A stretch of 64,000 bases of DNA. It comes from Poa pratensis. Its lineage: Eukaryota; Streptophyta; Magnoliopsida; Poales; Poaceae. A program made the position numbers and the translations under genes. Below are positions 33,346 through 44,327 of this stretch, piece after piece. The stretch is taken from positions 74,671,978-74,735,977 of the forward strand of contig CAMZMU010000117.1 in the NCBI GenBank assembly GCA_947311845.1, read 5' to 3'. Every line of letters starts with the position of its first letter. Positions within the stretch are counted from its first letter, which is position 1. A model generated the notes under the pieces. The model saw nothing but the letters and a program-made list of their open reading frames with translations. It was not told the origin of the DNA and ran no database searches.

Positions 33346-34474
33346 ATGCATAATCACACTTATGGAGAGATTTTTGAGAGGGAAGCACCAAGAGCAACAA
33401 GGCCTTCAAGGTCTGCTGCTCGATGTAGGCCATCCTACAATGAGGACCTTATGACACCGAGGATTGGTGATGAGGGGATGATGGTGTTGCACATGCATCT
33501 ATCTTCCCTTGTACTGACTTTTTGAGAGATGCAGGGATCCTTGATGATTTCTTATTCCTTGTTAACAAAGTTGGTTTGATGGAGTTTATGCAGGATGAGA
33601 GTGAGCAATATGCAAGGCTCACCAAGATTTTTGTTGAGAGCTTTACCTTCAATAACACTCATTTCAGTCCCTCTGTTGCATTTAAAATTTATGATAACCT
33701 TACACCATGGATCTGAAAAGATTTTGCAGAGTCGTAGGTATTGCTCCATCTGGGACAGCAAGAAGAATTCAGGGGCAACCTCCCGAGCTACTGGAACTTT
33801 ACCGGGAGGTGACTTATGATGATGACCGTACAGCGCAGCGTGGCAAGATAAGGAACATTCAACTCCCAGCCATTAGATATTTTACTTATTATCTTGCCAC
33901 GAGTGTTCTTGCTAGAGAAAACACTAGTAACATTTCAAACTACCATTTAGCTTTTCTGGCTGCTGCACTTAAATAATAAAACTTATAACCTCGGTGCTTT
34001 GATTGCTCGTCGCCTTGCTGCAAAAGGACCAATTTTGGAGGAATTATTGCTGCACGTGTTTTAGCTTATCTAGGCCTTCCTGTTGATCCCACTGATGAGT
34101 TGTTACCCCCTCAAAGGCTTGACCTTGCTGCTATGAAGCTTCATCATTTTATTACACCTAACTCTCATGCAGGTTGTCTAGTTTATAAAGTTTTGTTTAC
34201 TGACGGGTCCGAAAAGGAAGTTCCTTTGCCGCAGCCTAGTTTGTTCAGTATTTTCAGGAAGCCGTTGTCACTTCAAAGGAGGAATTGGACGAGCATCTAG
34301 GTGCGCTCAACTTCCACTCGCAGCACTACCCCGACAGCAGCAACCCACGTACGAGGCGCCCCCTGAGGATTATACCGTGTATTATACCGGTGCATCCTGG
34401 AGCTCACACCAGGACGAGGGATCTTCTTCGTCATACACTGGAGGCGCCCCTGCGTGGCCCACATGGGATGATTG
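33346..34474 (+). pseudogene. Athila-type 3' ORF (env position), degenerate
   Basis: The reading begins at ATG 33346 and continues in three frames. Recognisable blocks include GILDDFLFLVNKVGLMEFM, QLPAIRYFTYYLATSV, NISNYHLAFLAAALK and PPQRLDLAAMKLHHF. It resembles grass retroelement proteins annotated as ATHILA ORF-1-like; the molecular role is unclear. At least three frameshifts (near 33490, 33700 and 34000) and stop codons disable it. It ends about 20 bp before an internal purine tract. Confidence 0.7.
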
Positions 34475-34493
34475 ATCTCCACTTAGGCCAAAA

Positions 34494-34512
34494 GCCTAAG
34501 CTTGGGGGGAGG
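34494..34512 (+). repeat. Internal polypurine-tract-like copy
   Basis: CTAAGCTTGGGGGGAGGT here nearly repeats the true polypurine tract CTAAGCTTGGGGGGAGTT at 36450-36467. It follows the 3' ORF and starts a 1.95 kb non-coding stretch that ends at the 3' LTR. Confidence 0.75.
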
Positions 34513-36449
34513 TACACCGACATCTCACTCACTTTATATCATATTCGGTCGGTACTTTGTATATCCATGTTTCGTTTCTTTCTTTTTCGTTGTTGTTTCT
34601 TGTTTTGATTTTATTTTCCAAAACCCAAAAAGACCAAAAATATTTCTGTTATTTCTCTTTGTTTACCTCTTGTGTACTTTTAGTACTGGTTTGCTTTATC
34701 TTTTAGCTTCGGTTTAGTATTCAAAAATCCAAAAAGATTTTGCTTTATTTGTTTGTTCCTTTCTTTGTTCGTTTCAAATCGAAAACCCAAAAATATTTGT
34801 TGTTCTTCTTCGGTTTTGTATAGTTGTTGCAGAGTTCAACAGTCTTCCGTGACTCCATTGGAGCTTGGTTATCATTTCATATCATTCAAGCCACACAAGT
34901 GAAAAGCAATAATGACGATTTATGACAACTCGAGTTGTGGTGAGAGGCTGGTATGAACTCTATTTGTTTTCATTTTTGTACATATACTCGCTCATGTGGA
35001 CATGCTTAGCTGATTCGTATGAGGGGCAATGTTATTTAATGGATGCTTAGTAGTTCATGTTTTCATATGATCAGTTCCAATTCACTAATAGTATATAACA
35101 TGTCATATAGATATTTGCTTGCATTGTTCTATTCATAAAAGGGTATGACATGGTGGTATCCTCCTCTGAATGATTCACTTGAATTGACTTGGCACATGCT
35201 CACGCATGCTCACGACTGAAAAACAAAAAGTCAATTAAGCCTTGATGATTTATTTTGCCTCAGAGTTCTAGTATCACTTTTATGCCCCGTTAATTTTATT
35301 CTGTCGCAAGCATGATTATGACGGTTATGCTCTCTTGATTGTCGCTTCCCAGTCTATTGCTAGCCTTCACTTGTACTGAGCGGGAATGCTGCTCGTGCTT
35401 CCAAATCCTTAAAAACCAAGTTATCCCAAAGAGTCCACCAAAAATTCCTATGCATGGTATTTCGAACCATTCCAAGTAAATTTTCATGTGCTACCTTTAA
35501 AACCTTCAAAACACTTCTCATTTTGTGACACTGTTTTTAGCTCATGAGGACGGGGTGGATGTCTTTATGTCACTTGTCAAACAGACTTTACCACCGGACT
35601 AGCGGCATATACATCCGCTTATCCATTAATTTTGCAAAAAGAGCTGGCAAATGGGGTGCCCAGTCCCAATTAATTACAACTTTAACCGCTTAATTCTCTT
35701 CACATTTTTGCCCTGATTTATCAGACAAGCAATGATACCAGTGAAATATCTGCATGTGTAAACAAAAGAGAAAAGAGGGATGATCTGCCTTGCTGGTAGA
35801 AATAACGTCCTTCATGGGAGCCGCTCTTAAAAGTCTGGTTGGCAGGGGTCATATTGTACTTTCCATTTTCTGATTCGTTGACAGGAACAACCACCTCCCA
35901 AAACAATTTTTACCTCTGTTTTATAAATAAAAAGCTCTAGCACATGTTAATCCCTGCTTCCCTCTGCGAAGGGCCAATCTTTTATTTTTATGTTGAGTCA
36001 CCATCCTTTCTTTGAGCACCTTCTCGAGAGCATAACTGTCATTCTTAGTGTAATGTGCTTGTCCCAGAATACGGTTAACTGTGGTATAACTTTGATGCTC
36101 TTATCTTTGATATTTTTACTTCTAGTCTCACTTGAACTTCAGAGGTGCCTTGGCATTTATGTTTTGCTCTACAAATAAAGGCAAGCGAGATACCACTTTA
36201 TCATATCTTATTATGAACATTGCAATCCTGCAGATAGATTTATTTCATGTTATTTATTCTTAGTGTGTTGGTATCTTTTCATAGTTCACATAGCTACTAG
36301 GTGGCATTATCTACATTCCTTTATTATGAATTGCCTAAGTACTTGATCATATAGTGAGAATATTTACATCATATGAAGCAAATGTGTTCGTAAAAGTTTC
36401 TTTTATCGCACTCAGTTGTTAACTGAATTGCTTGAGGACAAGCAATAAG
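34513..36449 (+). other. Non-coding 3' interior of the Athila-type element
   Basis: No ORF with a recognisable domain. T-rich at 34540-34830, otherwise unremarkable. It lies between the internal and the terminal polypurine tracts. Confidence 0.6.
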
Positions 36450-38329
36450 CTAAGCTTGGGGGGAGTTGATACGTCCAAAACGTATCTACTTTCCCGAACA
36501 CTTTTGCTGTTGTTTTACCTCTAATTTGTGTGTTTTGAATGCAACTAACACGGACTAACGCTGTTTTCAGCAGAATTGCCCTGGTGTCTTATTTTTGTGC
36601 AGAAAGTCAAGTTTCGGGAAAATTCCCGAAAAATATCCTGAGTTCCTATTTTTCCAGAAGACACACGGAGCCAGAAGACGAGACGGAGGTGGGCCACGAG
36701 GGCCCCACACCATGGGCCCGCGCGGCCAGGCTGCCGCGCCGGGGGGTGGTGTGGCCGCCTCGGCACCACCTCGCGTCCCCCTTTCGACTACTTATCCCCT
36801 TGACCTAAAAACCCGAGGAGGATCGACGCTTTTTCCAGAAACACTCCAGAGCTCCGCCGCCACCGAAAACCCTATTTCGGGGATCAGAAACTCCGTTCTG
36901 GCACCCTGCCGGGACGGGGAATTGGAGGAGATCATCGCCATCATCATCACCGACGCCTCTCCATCAACCATCCATGATTCCCCCATCCATGTGTGAGTAA
37001 TCCCCGCTGTAGGCTGAAGGGGATGGTAGGGATTGGATGAGATCATTCATGTAATAGATATCAGATTGTTAGGGCATGGTGCCTAGTATCCGTTGTTAGT
37101 ACTTTATGTCATTGTTGCAACTTGTTATGCTTAATGCTTGACACTAGGGCCCGAGTGCCATGATTTCAGATCTGAACATGTTATTGAATCATGAGGATAA
37201 TTATTGTTTTAGATCATATCTGCAAGTTGTTTACACATATAATTGTCCGGAACCCGAGGCCCCAAAGTGACAACAATTGGGATAACGGAGGGGATGGCTG
37301 TAATGTGAGGATCACATGTGTTCACGGAGTGTTAATGCTTTGCTCCGGTGCTTTATTAAAAGGAGCACCTTAATTACCAGTAGTTTCCCTTGAGGCCCCG
37401 CTGCAAACGGGCTGGTAGGACAGAAGATGTTGTGCAAGTTTCTCATTGCGAGCACGTACGACTAAATACGGAACACATGCCTATGATTGATTATTACCTG
37501 GATACTTTATTATTATCTATCTGCAAATGCCCTACGCTTGACTATTATATGAATTATCTTATCCATGCAACGCCCGTTCATCCATCCCTATGCCTACAGT
37601 ATTTTAATCCTGCTGTCTACTACAATTATTACTGCTGCTTTTATTTTACTGCTGCTATTATTTCACTACTGCTACTGCTATAAAACTGTTGCTACTGATA
37701 AACTGTGTCGAGCAAGTCTATTTCCAGGTGCAGCTGAACTGACAATTCATCTGTTAAGGCTTATAAATATTCTTTGGCTCCCCTTGTGTCGAATCAATAA
37801 ATTTGGGTTTTACTTCCCTCGAAGACTGTTGCGATCCCCTATACTTGTGGGTCATCACCGCCCTACATCATCCTCGACCCCAGCGACGAGGAGGACGCCC
37901 CCAGCGCGCCCGGGCCGAGCAGGTGGCACGGCGGAGACGACGACGCAGGCCCTAGCAACGCCGCTGGGAGCGGCTCCGACGATGACGGTGACGGTGGCGA
38001 CTACACCGTGTTCTACAGCCAGCTAGGCATGTAGAGCGGCGTAGATCGCCTTAATTATCTATTTTCAGTTTTTTAAGTTTTTATTTTTAGTTTCTCATAT
38101 GTAATCGGCGAATTTCCGCCCATATAGGAATGAAATTTGCCAAATTAGCTACTTTTCGTCTAAATTTGTTTTTTCAAAATTTCTGGGCTTCTTCCTGGGT
38201 TTGGGCACGGCTGGGAAAATGCCGCCGCCAAGGCGTGAAATGGCGCCGTTGCCCCCCAAGGCGGCTCAAAATAGCGCCGTTTTTTTCGGCCTGGGGGGCA
38301 CAATGAGTGGAGATGTCCTTACAAAAAAA

Positions 38330-39079
38330 CTGCGTATAAACACATGTACGTGTCGCCGTGGTAAAGTTCCTTACTAGGTGTTCGGTGGCATTGCAAATTG
38401 CATGGCAGCGATGATAGATTGAAAGTGGTGGGTGAATCCGAGTCGCGGCACGTTACGGGCTATGCGCAAGTTTTTGGGTTCTTGTGCGGCGTCCTGACGT
38501 GATGCGGTGAAGTCGGAGGTATGTGTCGCGCGGCGTCATACGGGCGACGATGCCACTTGATCGGTTGCGCTAGTGCGCGGATCTTCAGTCGCCTCGTGGA
38601 TTTCGTCGGTGCAAGGTGTGCGACTTTGTCTTCTGAAGCTCTTCGTTGAAGTTGGAGTTGCCTCTTTCTCGACGTTGTTTGGTTCGACTGTTTGGTATGA
38701 GCCGACATGGACTCCGGCGTCGGTTGCGGAAGGGGCCCCTCCATGGTCGTCGAAGGTGAAGTCTGAGTCGCTTCGCAGAGAAGTACTAACGATGACAATG
38801 GCACAACCGACAAGGGCCCCTCCATGGTCATCGTAGGTGAAGTCGGAGACGCTTCGTGGAGGAGTACTAACGATGACACTCAGTGGCAACCTCGATGGCA
38901 ATTTTTTTCTCGACAGCGTGGGTGTGTTTTGTGTGGGTAGCCAGGTTGGCCAGGCTACACAATGTGACTATGTGTCATGACGACGTTGGTGTATTTGTTT
39001 CGGTTTTAGTCCGGTTTTCTATTCTCTTTAATTAATGAGATGAGACGTAGACTTTTGCCTCCGTTTCAGAAAAAAAAAA
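38330..39079 (+). mobile_element. 5'-truncated LINE, 3'-UTR fragment with internal tandem duplication
   Basis: It ends with the LINE-like CTTTAATTAATGAGATGAGA, 'cttttgcctccgtttcag' and a 10-A tail. Inside, an 81-bp unit beginning GGGCCCCTCCATGGTC is tandemly duplicated at 38733-38813 and 38814-38894 with several differences. No target duplication was identified, so the left limit is approximate. Confidence 0.5.
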
Positions 39080-39218
39080 TTTAGTATAATGTCACATACG
39101 CATTCTCTGCATTTACCGGATGCAGCATAAGAACACATCGCAAACACAGATTTCGTCTTATATTTTGGAAGATGGAGTACCTACATGTGTACGCAGCTGT
39201 ATAAACACGCATACCGAT

Positions 39219-39364
39219 GCTCCATCTGTTCCTAATTATAAGATGTTACTTATTTTGAAATGTGGACTATACGAAATAAAATATGTAAATATACACACTA
39301 AAACACGTTTAAATATAAATATGGAACAAGCTAAAACATGTTATTTTAAGAAATGAAGGGAGTA
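39219..39364. mobile_element. Stowaway-like MITE
   Basis: Left end GCTCCATCTGTTCCTAATTA and right end AAGAAATGAAGGGAGTA are inverted and diverged, with 'aagatgtta' and 'aacatgtta' internal to them. About 146 bp long. Confidence 0.65.
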
Positions 39365-39418
39365 GTACACATTTGTTTGGCGTCTGTAATCAGTAGACAC
39401 ATGTATACATAAGAATCA

Positions 39419-39714
39419 TTCTTGGGCACCACTACAGCGTGTGGTGCACCGCGACCTTTTCTTGGAGGTGGCCTCGCGGTTGGAGGCGGTGGCGACGGAG
39501 TTCTTCTCCAGCATGGATGGTAGCATAACTTCCGGATTGGTCCACCACCAACTTAGGCGTATTTACAATTTCTCAATGTGATATGTAATCCGCCTATTAT
39601 TTTATTTGTTTCGAGACTTGTGAACTTGTTTGGGCTGTGTGCATCCTAATTATGCAGAGGCCGGGTGTAATAGTTAATTTTTTTTTAGTAATAAAGATCC
39701 CTTTATCGAAAAAA
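39419..39714 (+). mobile_element. 5'-truncated LINE insertion with target duplication
   Basis: Flanked by ATAAGAATCA at 39409-39418 and 39715-39724. The 3' end carries the grass LINE words 'ctgtgtgcatcctaattatg', 'cagaggccgggtgtaat' and 'cctttatcgaaaaaa'. It lies just 3' of the minus-strand dirigent pseudogene D3. Confidence 0.85.
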
Positions 39715-39793
39715 ATAAGAATCACGCCCTGTGCGGTTTTTGTTTTCATGAAAAAAAAGTGGGCCGGCATGACTGCATGCGCAAATTAACAAT

Positions 39794-41529
39794 TTAACAT
39801 GTGAGGCTTTCAGCGGAGCGCTTGCATGGGTTCGCGTGTTGCAGGTAGACGTCGAGCTCGACCACGCTGCCATTGGCAAGGTCGTACTTGTGTAGTTCCT
39901 GGAGAGCATGAATCCCTGCGCGTAACGGAAACGGCCGGTACCACCGACAATCACCGACTCACGCACCTCGGTGTCCATGTCGATGCGGCCATTCACCGCC
40001 ACCGAGCTGCCGTTGTACTCGCCGGCCTCCAGTAACAGGTGCAGCTGAAGGTCCGACACGACGCCGCCCTCCGACGCCCGCACGGCGAACCCCTGCGTCG
40101 TGCCCATGCGCGCGCTGCCTCTGTCGGGACCCTCCGTCAGCGGGTCGTTCAGCACCACGATGTCCGGCCGGACACGACGCACAGGGCGGTAGGGTTCGTT
40201 CCGGTGTAGAAATCGTCCATTTTTTTAAAATGGACCCAACCTCTGCATTCAAAGGATGCACACAGCCGAGTTTTATTAATACGGATAATAGTAAGCGCAA
40301 GGCTTTACAAAGAAATACATTGATCATCAGAAGAACCAGTTCAGGTGACAACTCGCTACACTTACAACCTTGATGAAGGGGTGGAACAATTAGAGCCGAT
40401 ACCCTGACCTCACGCACCTATGCACATTAACTAAATCTGGAGGCTTCAACTAGGCCGCCCGACAGCGCGCCGGAAGCACAAACCGGTCCAGCCGATTCTC
40501 AGCGCACGCCGTATGCGCACAACAGAAGCCGCTGCCACCACCTTCGGCCATCCCATCTTCAGTAGCGATCAACATGAAAACCTTGCAAGGCCTGCCATCG
40601 GCATCTCCACGGTGCCAGACAGCTCCACCAACCTGCGTGAGTCCATCATCATACGCTCGTCGCTGAGACCCTGCTGCGCCACGCCGCCGAGACTCGCCGT
40701 CGTCAACGTGGTAGATGTAAACCGCTCCGCTTCTTGCAACCTCCCACCAGCAGCTGCTCCAAAAACAATGCCCCCGAGAGGGAGAGCGGCACCGAAAGCG
40801 CCGCCATTGTCCGACCCGGGAACTCCGGAATCTAAGGTTTCCCCTGGAGCAGTGCGAGCGGGTAGACAGTAGCTAAAGCAACGATGCGTTCAACAAGGTA
40901 ACGGCGTAGGCGCCGCCATAACCTGTCTTGATCATGGTCAGGACAAGATTTTTTCGGTAGCCACGTCCCCTGACTCGCCGCCGGAGCTAGCTGTGAGATC
41001 AAGCGATCCGCCACAACCAGCCGGCCGGCCACCACCGCCACGCCCGGGGCAGGAGCCCCCGGCTTCCTCGTGTTGCGTGCCAAGCCCAGAGGACTAGCGT
41101 TGTTGCCGGCACCGGTGAAGATGCAGTCGGAGGTCTCGGCCCGCCGAAGCCCATCTGGCCCAGATCGGGTGCCGCCTCCTCCACTGCCCTTCCGCCGTTC
41201 GCCGCCACCTTCACTCCGTCCATGGCCGCCGTTGGCCCGCGCCACCGCCAGTGAGCCGACAGGAGCGAGCCGCTACCGTCCCGCCGCCGCCGCCATGCCA
41301 CACGGGCTTTGCCCTGCGACGCCTATGGCGGCGGCGGCGGGAGGAGATCGAGATGGGGGGAGGGCGGGAGGCGGCCGGCAGGGGCTCCCCGGTGCGGCGC
41401 GGCGGCGCCGCACGGGAGGAGAGGTTGGGTCGGGGGAGGAGAGGTTACTCGATTAATTTTTTCATCCATGTATGTGTTGTAGGCTGCGGTGCCGAGGAGG
41501 AAGGTAGAGCAGAGGAGTAGAAAGGCCAT
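39794..41529 (-). pseudogene. Dirigent-family gene D3, interrupted by a LINE
   Basis: The N-terminal piece (41529 to about 41462) encodes a signal peptide MAFLLLCSTFLLGTAAYNTY, then MD. The rest resumes at 40220 with DDFYTGTNPTA and continues with DIVVLNDPLTEGP, GTTQGFAVRASEGGVVSDLQ and GGTGRFRYAQGFMLSRNY. Three lesions are visible: a LINE inserted in the FYMHD-equivalent block, an internal deletion of about 30 codons with loss of frame near 40175, and a frameshift near 39893 before the last strand (LDVYLQH), whose stop is at 39794-39796. D3 is closest to D1. An in-frame ATG or near-cognate codon further upstream could extend the N-terminus. Confidence 0.88.
40221..41461 (-). mobile_element. 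LINE insertion in dirigent gene D3
   Basis: On the minus strand it runs from 41461 to an A-rich 3' tail at 40221 (TTTTAAAAAAA), preceded by the LINE words CGGCTGTGTGCATCC and TGCAGAGGTTGGGT. Flanking gene bases TCGTCCAT (40213-40220) and TCATCCAT (41462-41469) look like an 8-bp target duplication with one change. The 1.24 kb interior is GC-rich LINE 3' sequence without a full ORF. Confidence 0.8.
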
Positions 41530-41850
41530 GAGCTTGCTACAGGTGATTGTTCTACGCTTGTTGGTTACCGGCATACTGTCTGTGAGAAACTCTAGATTAC
41601 GTTTGCGCTCTGGATGCCGCGATATATATACTGGTTGATGATATCTCTAGTTGGAAGTACAGGTGTGTGGGTGAGAGAGAGACTCCAAATGTGAGTCACT
41701 TGGTGCATAGGCGTTGAAAGCAATCGATCGATTTGCATGATAAATATTCAAAGCTGAGGAAACGATCTGTCCCGTGCACGACAAGTGATTCCGCGCTCGA
41801 AACCGAACATTTTTGTGGAGAATTATGTCTCCAAGACACCACATACCTTA
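41530..41850. other. 5' flank of D3
   Basis: Likely promoter region of the minus-strand dirigent pseudogene; a TATATATA stretch lies at about 41623-41630, 95 bp upstream of the start. Confidence 0.45.
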
Positions 41851-43931
41851 TCTATACTACTATTAAAAGAGCAAACATGTTGAGATACTTTAAATCTTGT
41901 CCGTTCAATTTTCAATCAACGATCCAGATTGTCCCGATGTCGAGCAGCAAACACTTTAAATCTTGTCCGTTCAATTTTCAATCAACGATCCAGATTATCC
42001 CAATGTGTCCAACAATTTTTTCCATCCTTATATTGGATCGCGACCTCCGTTTGTCGGATCGACTTGAGGCAATGAAGCTAAAGTTTGAATACTACACGTC
42101 TTGGTGTCTGGCCACAATGCCCACAACACGCACGATTAGAAATCAATAGAAGTAGAGACGTAGACCTAGAAAAACACTATATGTTAAGGAAGGAAAGAGA
42201 AAACGTAATAAAATCAAAATCCTCTGATCCGTCACGTCATTAAAAAAGTTTTCTTTGTCATCGGATCACCTCTAGGCGGCGGATGCCATGACGAGGTGCG
42301 ACTGCTCTCTGGGCGCATGCCACGCGGAGGTGTGATTGCTCTCTAGGGCAATCTTCCGAACTTCAAGAAACGCAAGGCCGGGCGGCGGCGGCCTCGCGTC
42401 GCCACATCCGGCAACAGCAAGATCTCCACGCTAAGCTTGAATCACGCCTGCAGAAAGACCATGACGCCGCAGAACAGATCAATCGATAGGCGAAAGACGC
42501 CGGCAGATAAAAGGCGATCAATCAAGCTGGCACGACAGATTGGAGACATGACGACATGCCTATACACATCGATGATCCTCAGTTGCATCATCAAATCGAA
42601 GATCCGACAGGGTGGCAGCACGCCCAGGTTGTCAAAGGCACATCATCAAGCTGAAATCTTCAAGTAATGGAATTCTCAGGTAATAGCTAGCTGCAATCTT
42701 CATGTGTGTCGATGTCCATGGTCCGTGCGCGGTGAAGGACTAGCACATGGAGCTTCTCCTGTTGGCACAGGAGGAAGAGCCGCCCATGCACAGTGTGGTT
42801 GGCGCCGGTAGCCAAGGCGACGTACATGGCGACTGGCGAGGACGTGGTTGGCGCCGGTAGCCAGGGCGACTTCCATGGCGAGGACTTGGTTGACGTCCAT
42901 GGTACAGGGAGCGGTGAATTGCCGGTCGAGCAGGCGGAGGGCTGGGATCGGGAGAGGAGCTCACGGGGTCTCGGCGTAGTCGTTCTTGCTCGACGGCGAC
43001 GAATTTTGGCGAGGAAGCGCTGGCAGCCGGCCAACAAGGAAGAAGCGGTTGAGCGGGAGTCATCGTCGGCGACGCTGCCGAGTGGACGAACTACAATCCG
43101 GCCCCAACTCCAGAGCCAAGCAAACCTGTATCCTTATGTTCTCTGCTCTTTTTTTCAGTTCTATGGATTATCATTCATCAACGAAGCCCTAACGATACAT
43201 AGTACTAGCCAATTCATGTAACCAACGGTAGCATTATGACAGTTCAATGCTATATATGCATGCTAGCCAATTCATGTAAAATCAGTTCAATGTTATATAT
43301 GCCATTCATTTTTTATAATATAGTTCAATGCTATATATGTTATTTGTTTTAAAAATAATTTTGAATATATTTTAGAATAAAATTTACTAAACATATTTTT
43401 ATTGCAGCCAATTCACGATAAACATTACAAATAAAGAAGCCGATCGACTTTATCTTATGAAAAATAGAAAATATGTCCCACAACTATCTAAAAATTACTA
43501 AAAGATACCTATAGAATTGGGGTCGTGCTGCGTGGGAGCAAGAAGCTTCATAATTGGGAGTAGAGAGTGAGAAGGGCCCTGATTTGTTTTTTATTTATTT
43601 TAGATATAGGATATTTTGTAAGCCTAGAAGTCCAGAGGAGTGCCACAGGAGTTTAAGAAAATAAAGTCCTATTATTTGATGACGTTGAAGATTTCTATGA
43701 AATATCATTATTAAATTTTAAATTGGATTTATGGAAGTTGAATATAATTCACGAGAGATATTTTGTCTCACAGGAGAATTCTTAGTGACATGTGCATGGA
43801 TGGGTGTGTCGCACGTACTCTTACATCGTCCTACCATAAACCATATTTAACTGTCTTGGTAAAAAAACTCAATGAAAAAATATATAATATAATAAATTAT
43901 GAGACGTGCGTTGCACGTACACGTTGACTAG
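41851..43931 (+). mobile_element. Non-autonomous Helitron
   Basis: The 5' end TCTATACTACTATTAAAAGA follows an A and the 3' end ...GACTAG precedes a T, matching Helitron insertion between A and T without target duplication. A hairpin ACGTGC-GTT-GCACGT at 43904-43918 lies 13 nt before the terminal CTAG, as in the family. The 2.08 kb interior has no Rep/helicase. It holds a 63-bp-period tandem repeat (CTTTAAATCTTGTCCGTTCA at 41890 and 41953) and a pair of GGTTGGCGCCGGTAGCCA units near 42790 and 42850. Confidence 0.8.
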
Positions 43932-44327
43932 TGTATCGTAAATAGAACAACTAGTCCACGTAAATAAGCAAGCAACATCTTAATTTATATCACCGCAAAA
44001 AACCAACCTTTTTTATATATGTCTGGCATATGATCTTTGAAAGTACTTTTTCGATAAATAAATGAAAATATATTAATATCAGTAAGATATTACACTTACG
44101 CTATGCAACAACAGAAGGCCGGTGTCCTACAAGACCAGGAGGCTTGATACCAAGGACAGCGATGGCCAGATCCAAGGATGACGACGGCTAGATCGCGAAG
44201 CCGATGACGCGAAACTGAGGCCGCTGGATCGCAGGCCGGCGATGCAGACAGTTTGGACAGAGCAACACGATGAGCTTTTTTTTTCTGTAGGTGCGACCAC
44301 TTTGCGTTATTCAGAAATGAAAAAAAA
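43932..44327. other. Intergenic, possible LINE tail
   Basis: TTTTTCGATAAATAAATGAA at about 44046 resembles a minus-strand LINE 3' end; the following 280 bp may be its body. No target duplication confirmed. No gene. Confidence 0.35.

Larger units (their letters stand above)
28377..37857 (+). mobile_element. Athila-type Gypsy LTR retrotransposon, non-autonomous, very young
   Basis: 5' LTR 28377-29772 (1396 bp) and 3' LTR 36467-37857 (1391 bp) start TGATACGTCC and end GGGTCATCA, flanked by perfect CCGCC duplications. The primer site TGGCGCCGTTGCCGGGGA at 29784-29801 matches the 3' end of tRNA-Asp, typical of Athila. The polypurine tract AAGCTTGGGGGGAGT abuts the 3' LTR. The interior has gag, a retropepsin-like protease and a degenerate ORF in the env position, but no reverse transcriptase, RNase H or integrase. 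The LTRs differ, as far as I can see, only by four small deletions (5 bp in total). Confidence 0.92.
26630..38034 (+). pseudogene. Carried uncharacterised gene in element B, split by two LTR elements
   Basis: Three pieces remain: 26630-26656 (MAERFPATT), about 28238-28376 (containing EEARMLYEAGYPAPPDM and RVPG) and 37863-38034 (IILDPSDEEDAPSAPG, an acidic Gly/Asp tail, YTVFYSQLGM, stop at 38032). The first gap is the solo LTR, the second the Athila-type element; both have target duplications. The first two pieces are not in the same frame after removing the solo LTR, so an earlier lesion existed. The PYIILDPSDEE tail matches the ORF of element A. Function unknown. Confidence 0.75.
26131..38318 (+). 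mobile_element. Harbinger-like DNA transposon B, interrupted by nested LTR elements
   Basis: Termini GGGCATCTCCGCTCG (26131) and the inverse GAGTGGAGATGTCC (ending 38318) are flanked by TTA duplications (26128-26130, 38319-38321), the typical Harbinger target. Subterminal repeats 'aaatagcgccgtttt' occur at both ends. Without the two inserted LTR elements the transposon is only about 1.1 kb. It carries a gene with its own TATA box but no transposase. A 19-G homopolymer lies at 26298-26316. Confidence 0.88.

Noticed and set aside
41070..41456. GC-rich plus-strand frame in the D3 region
   Set aside because: Falls inside the minus-oriented LINE; no domain.
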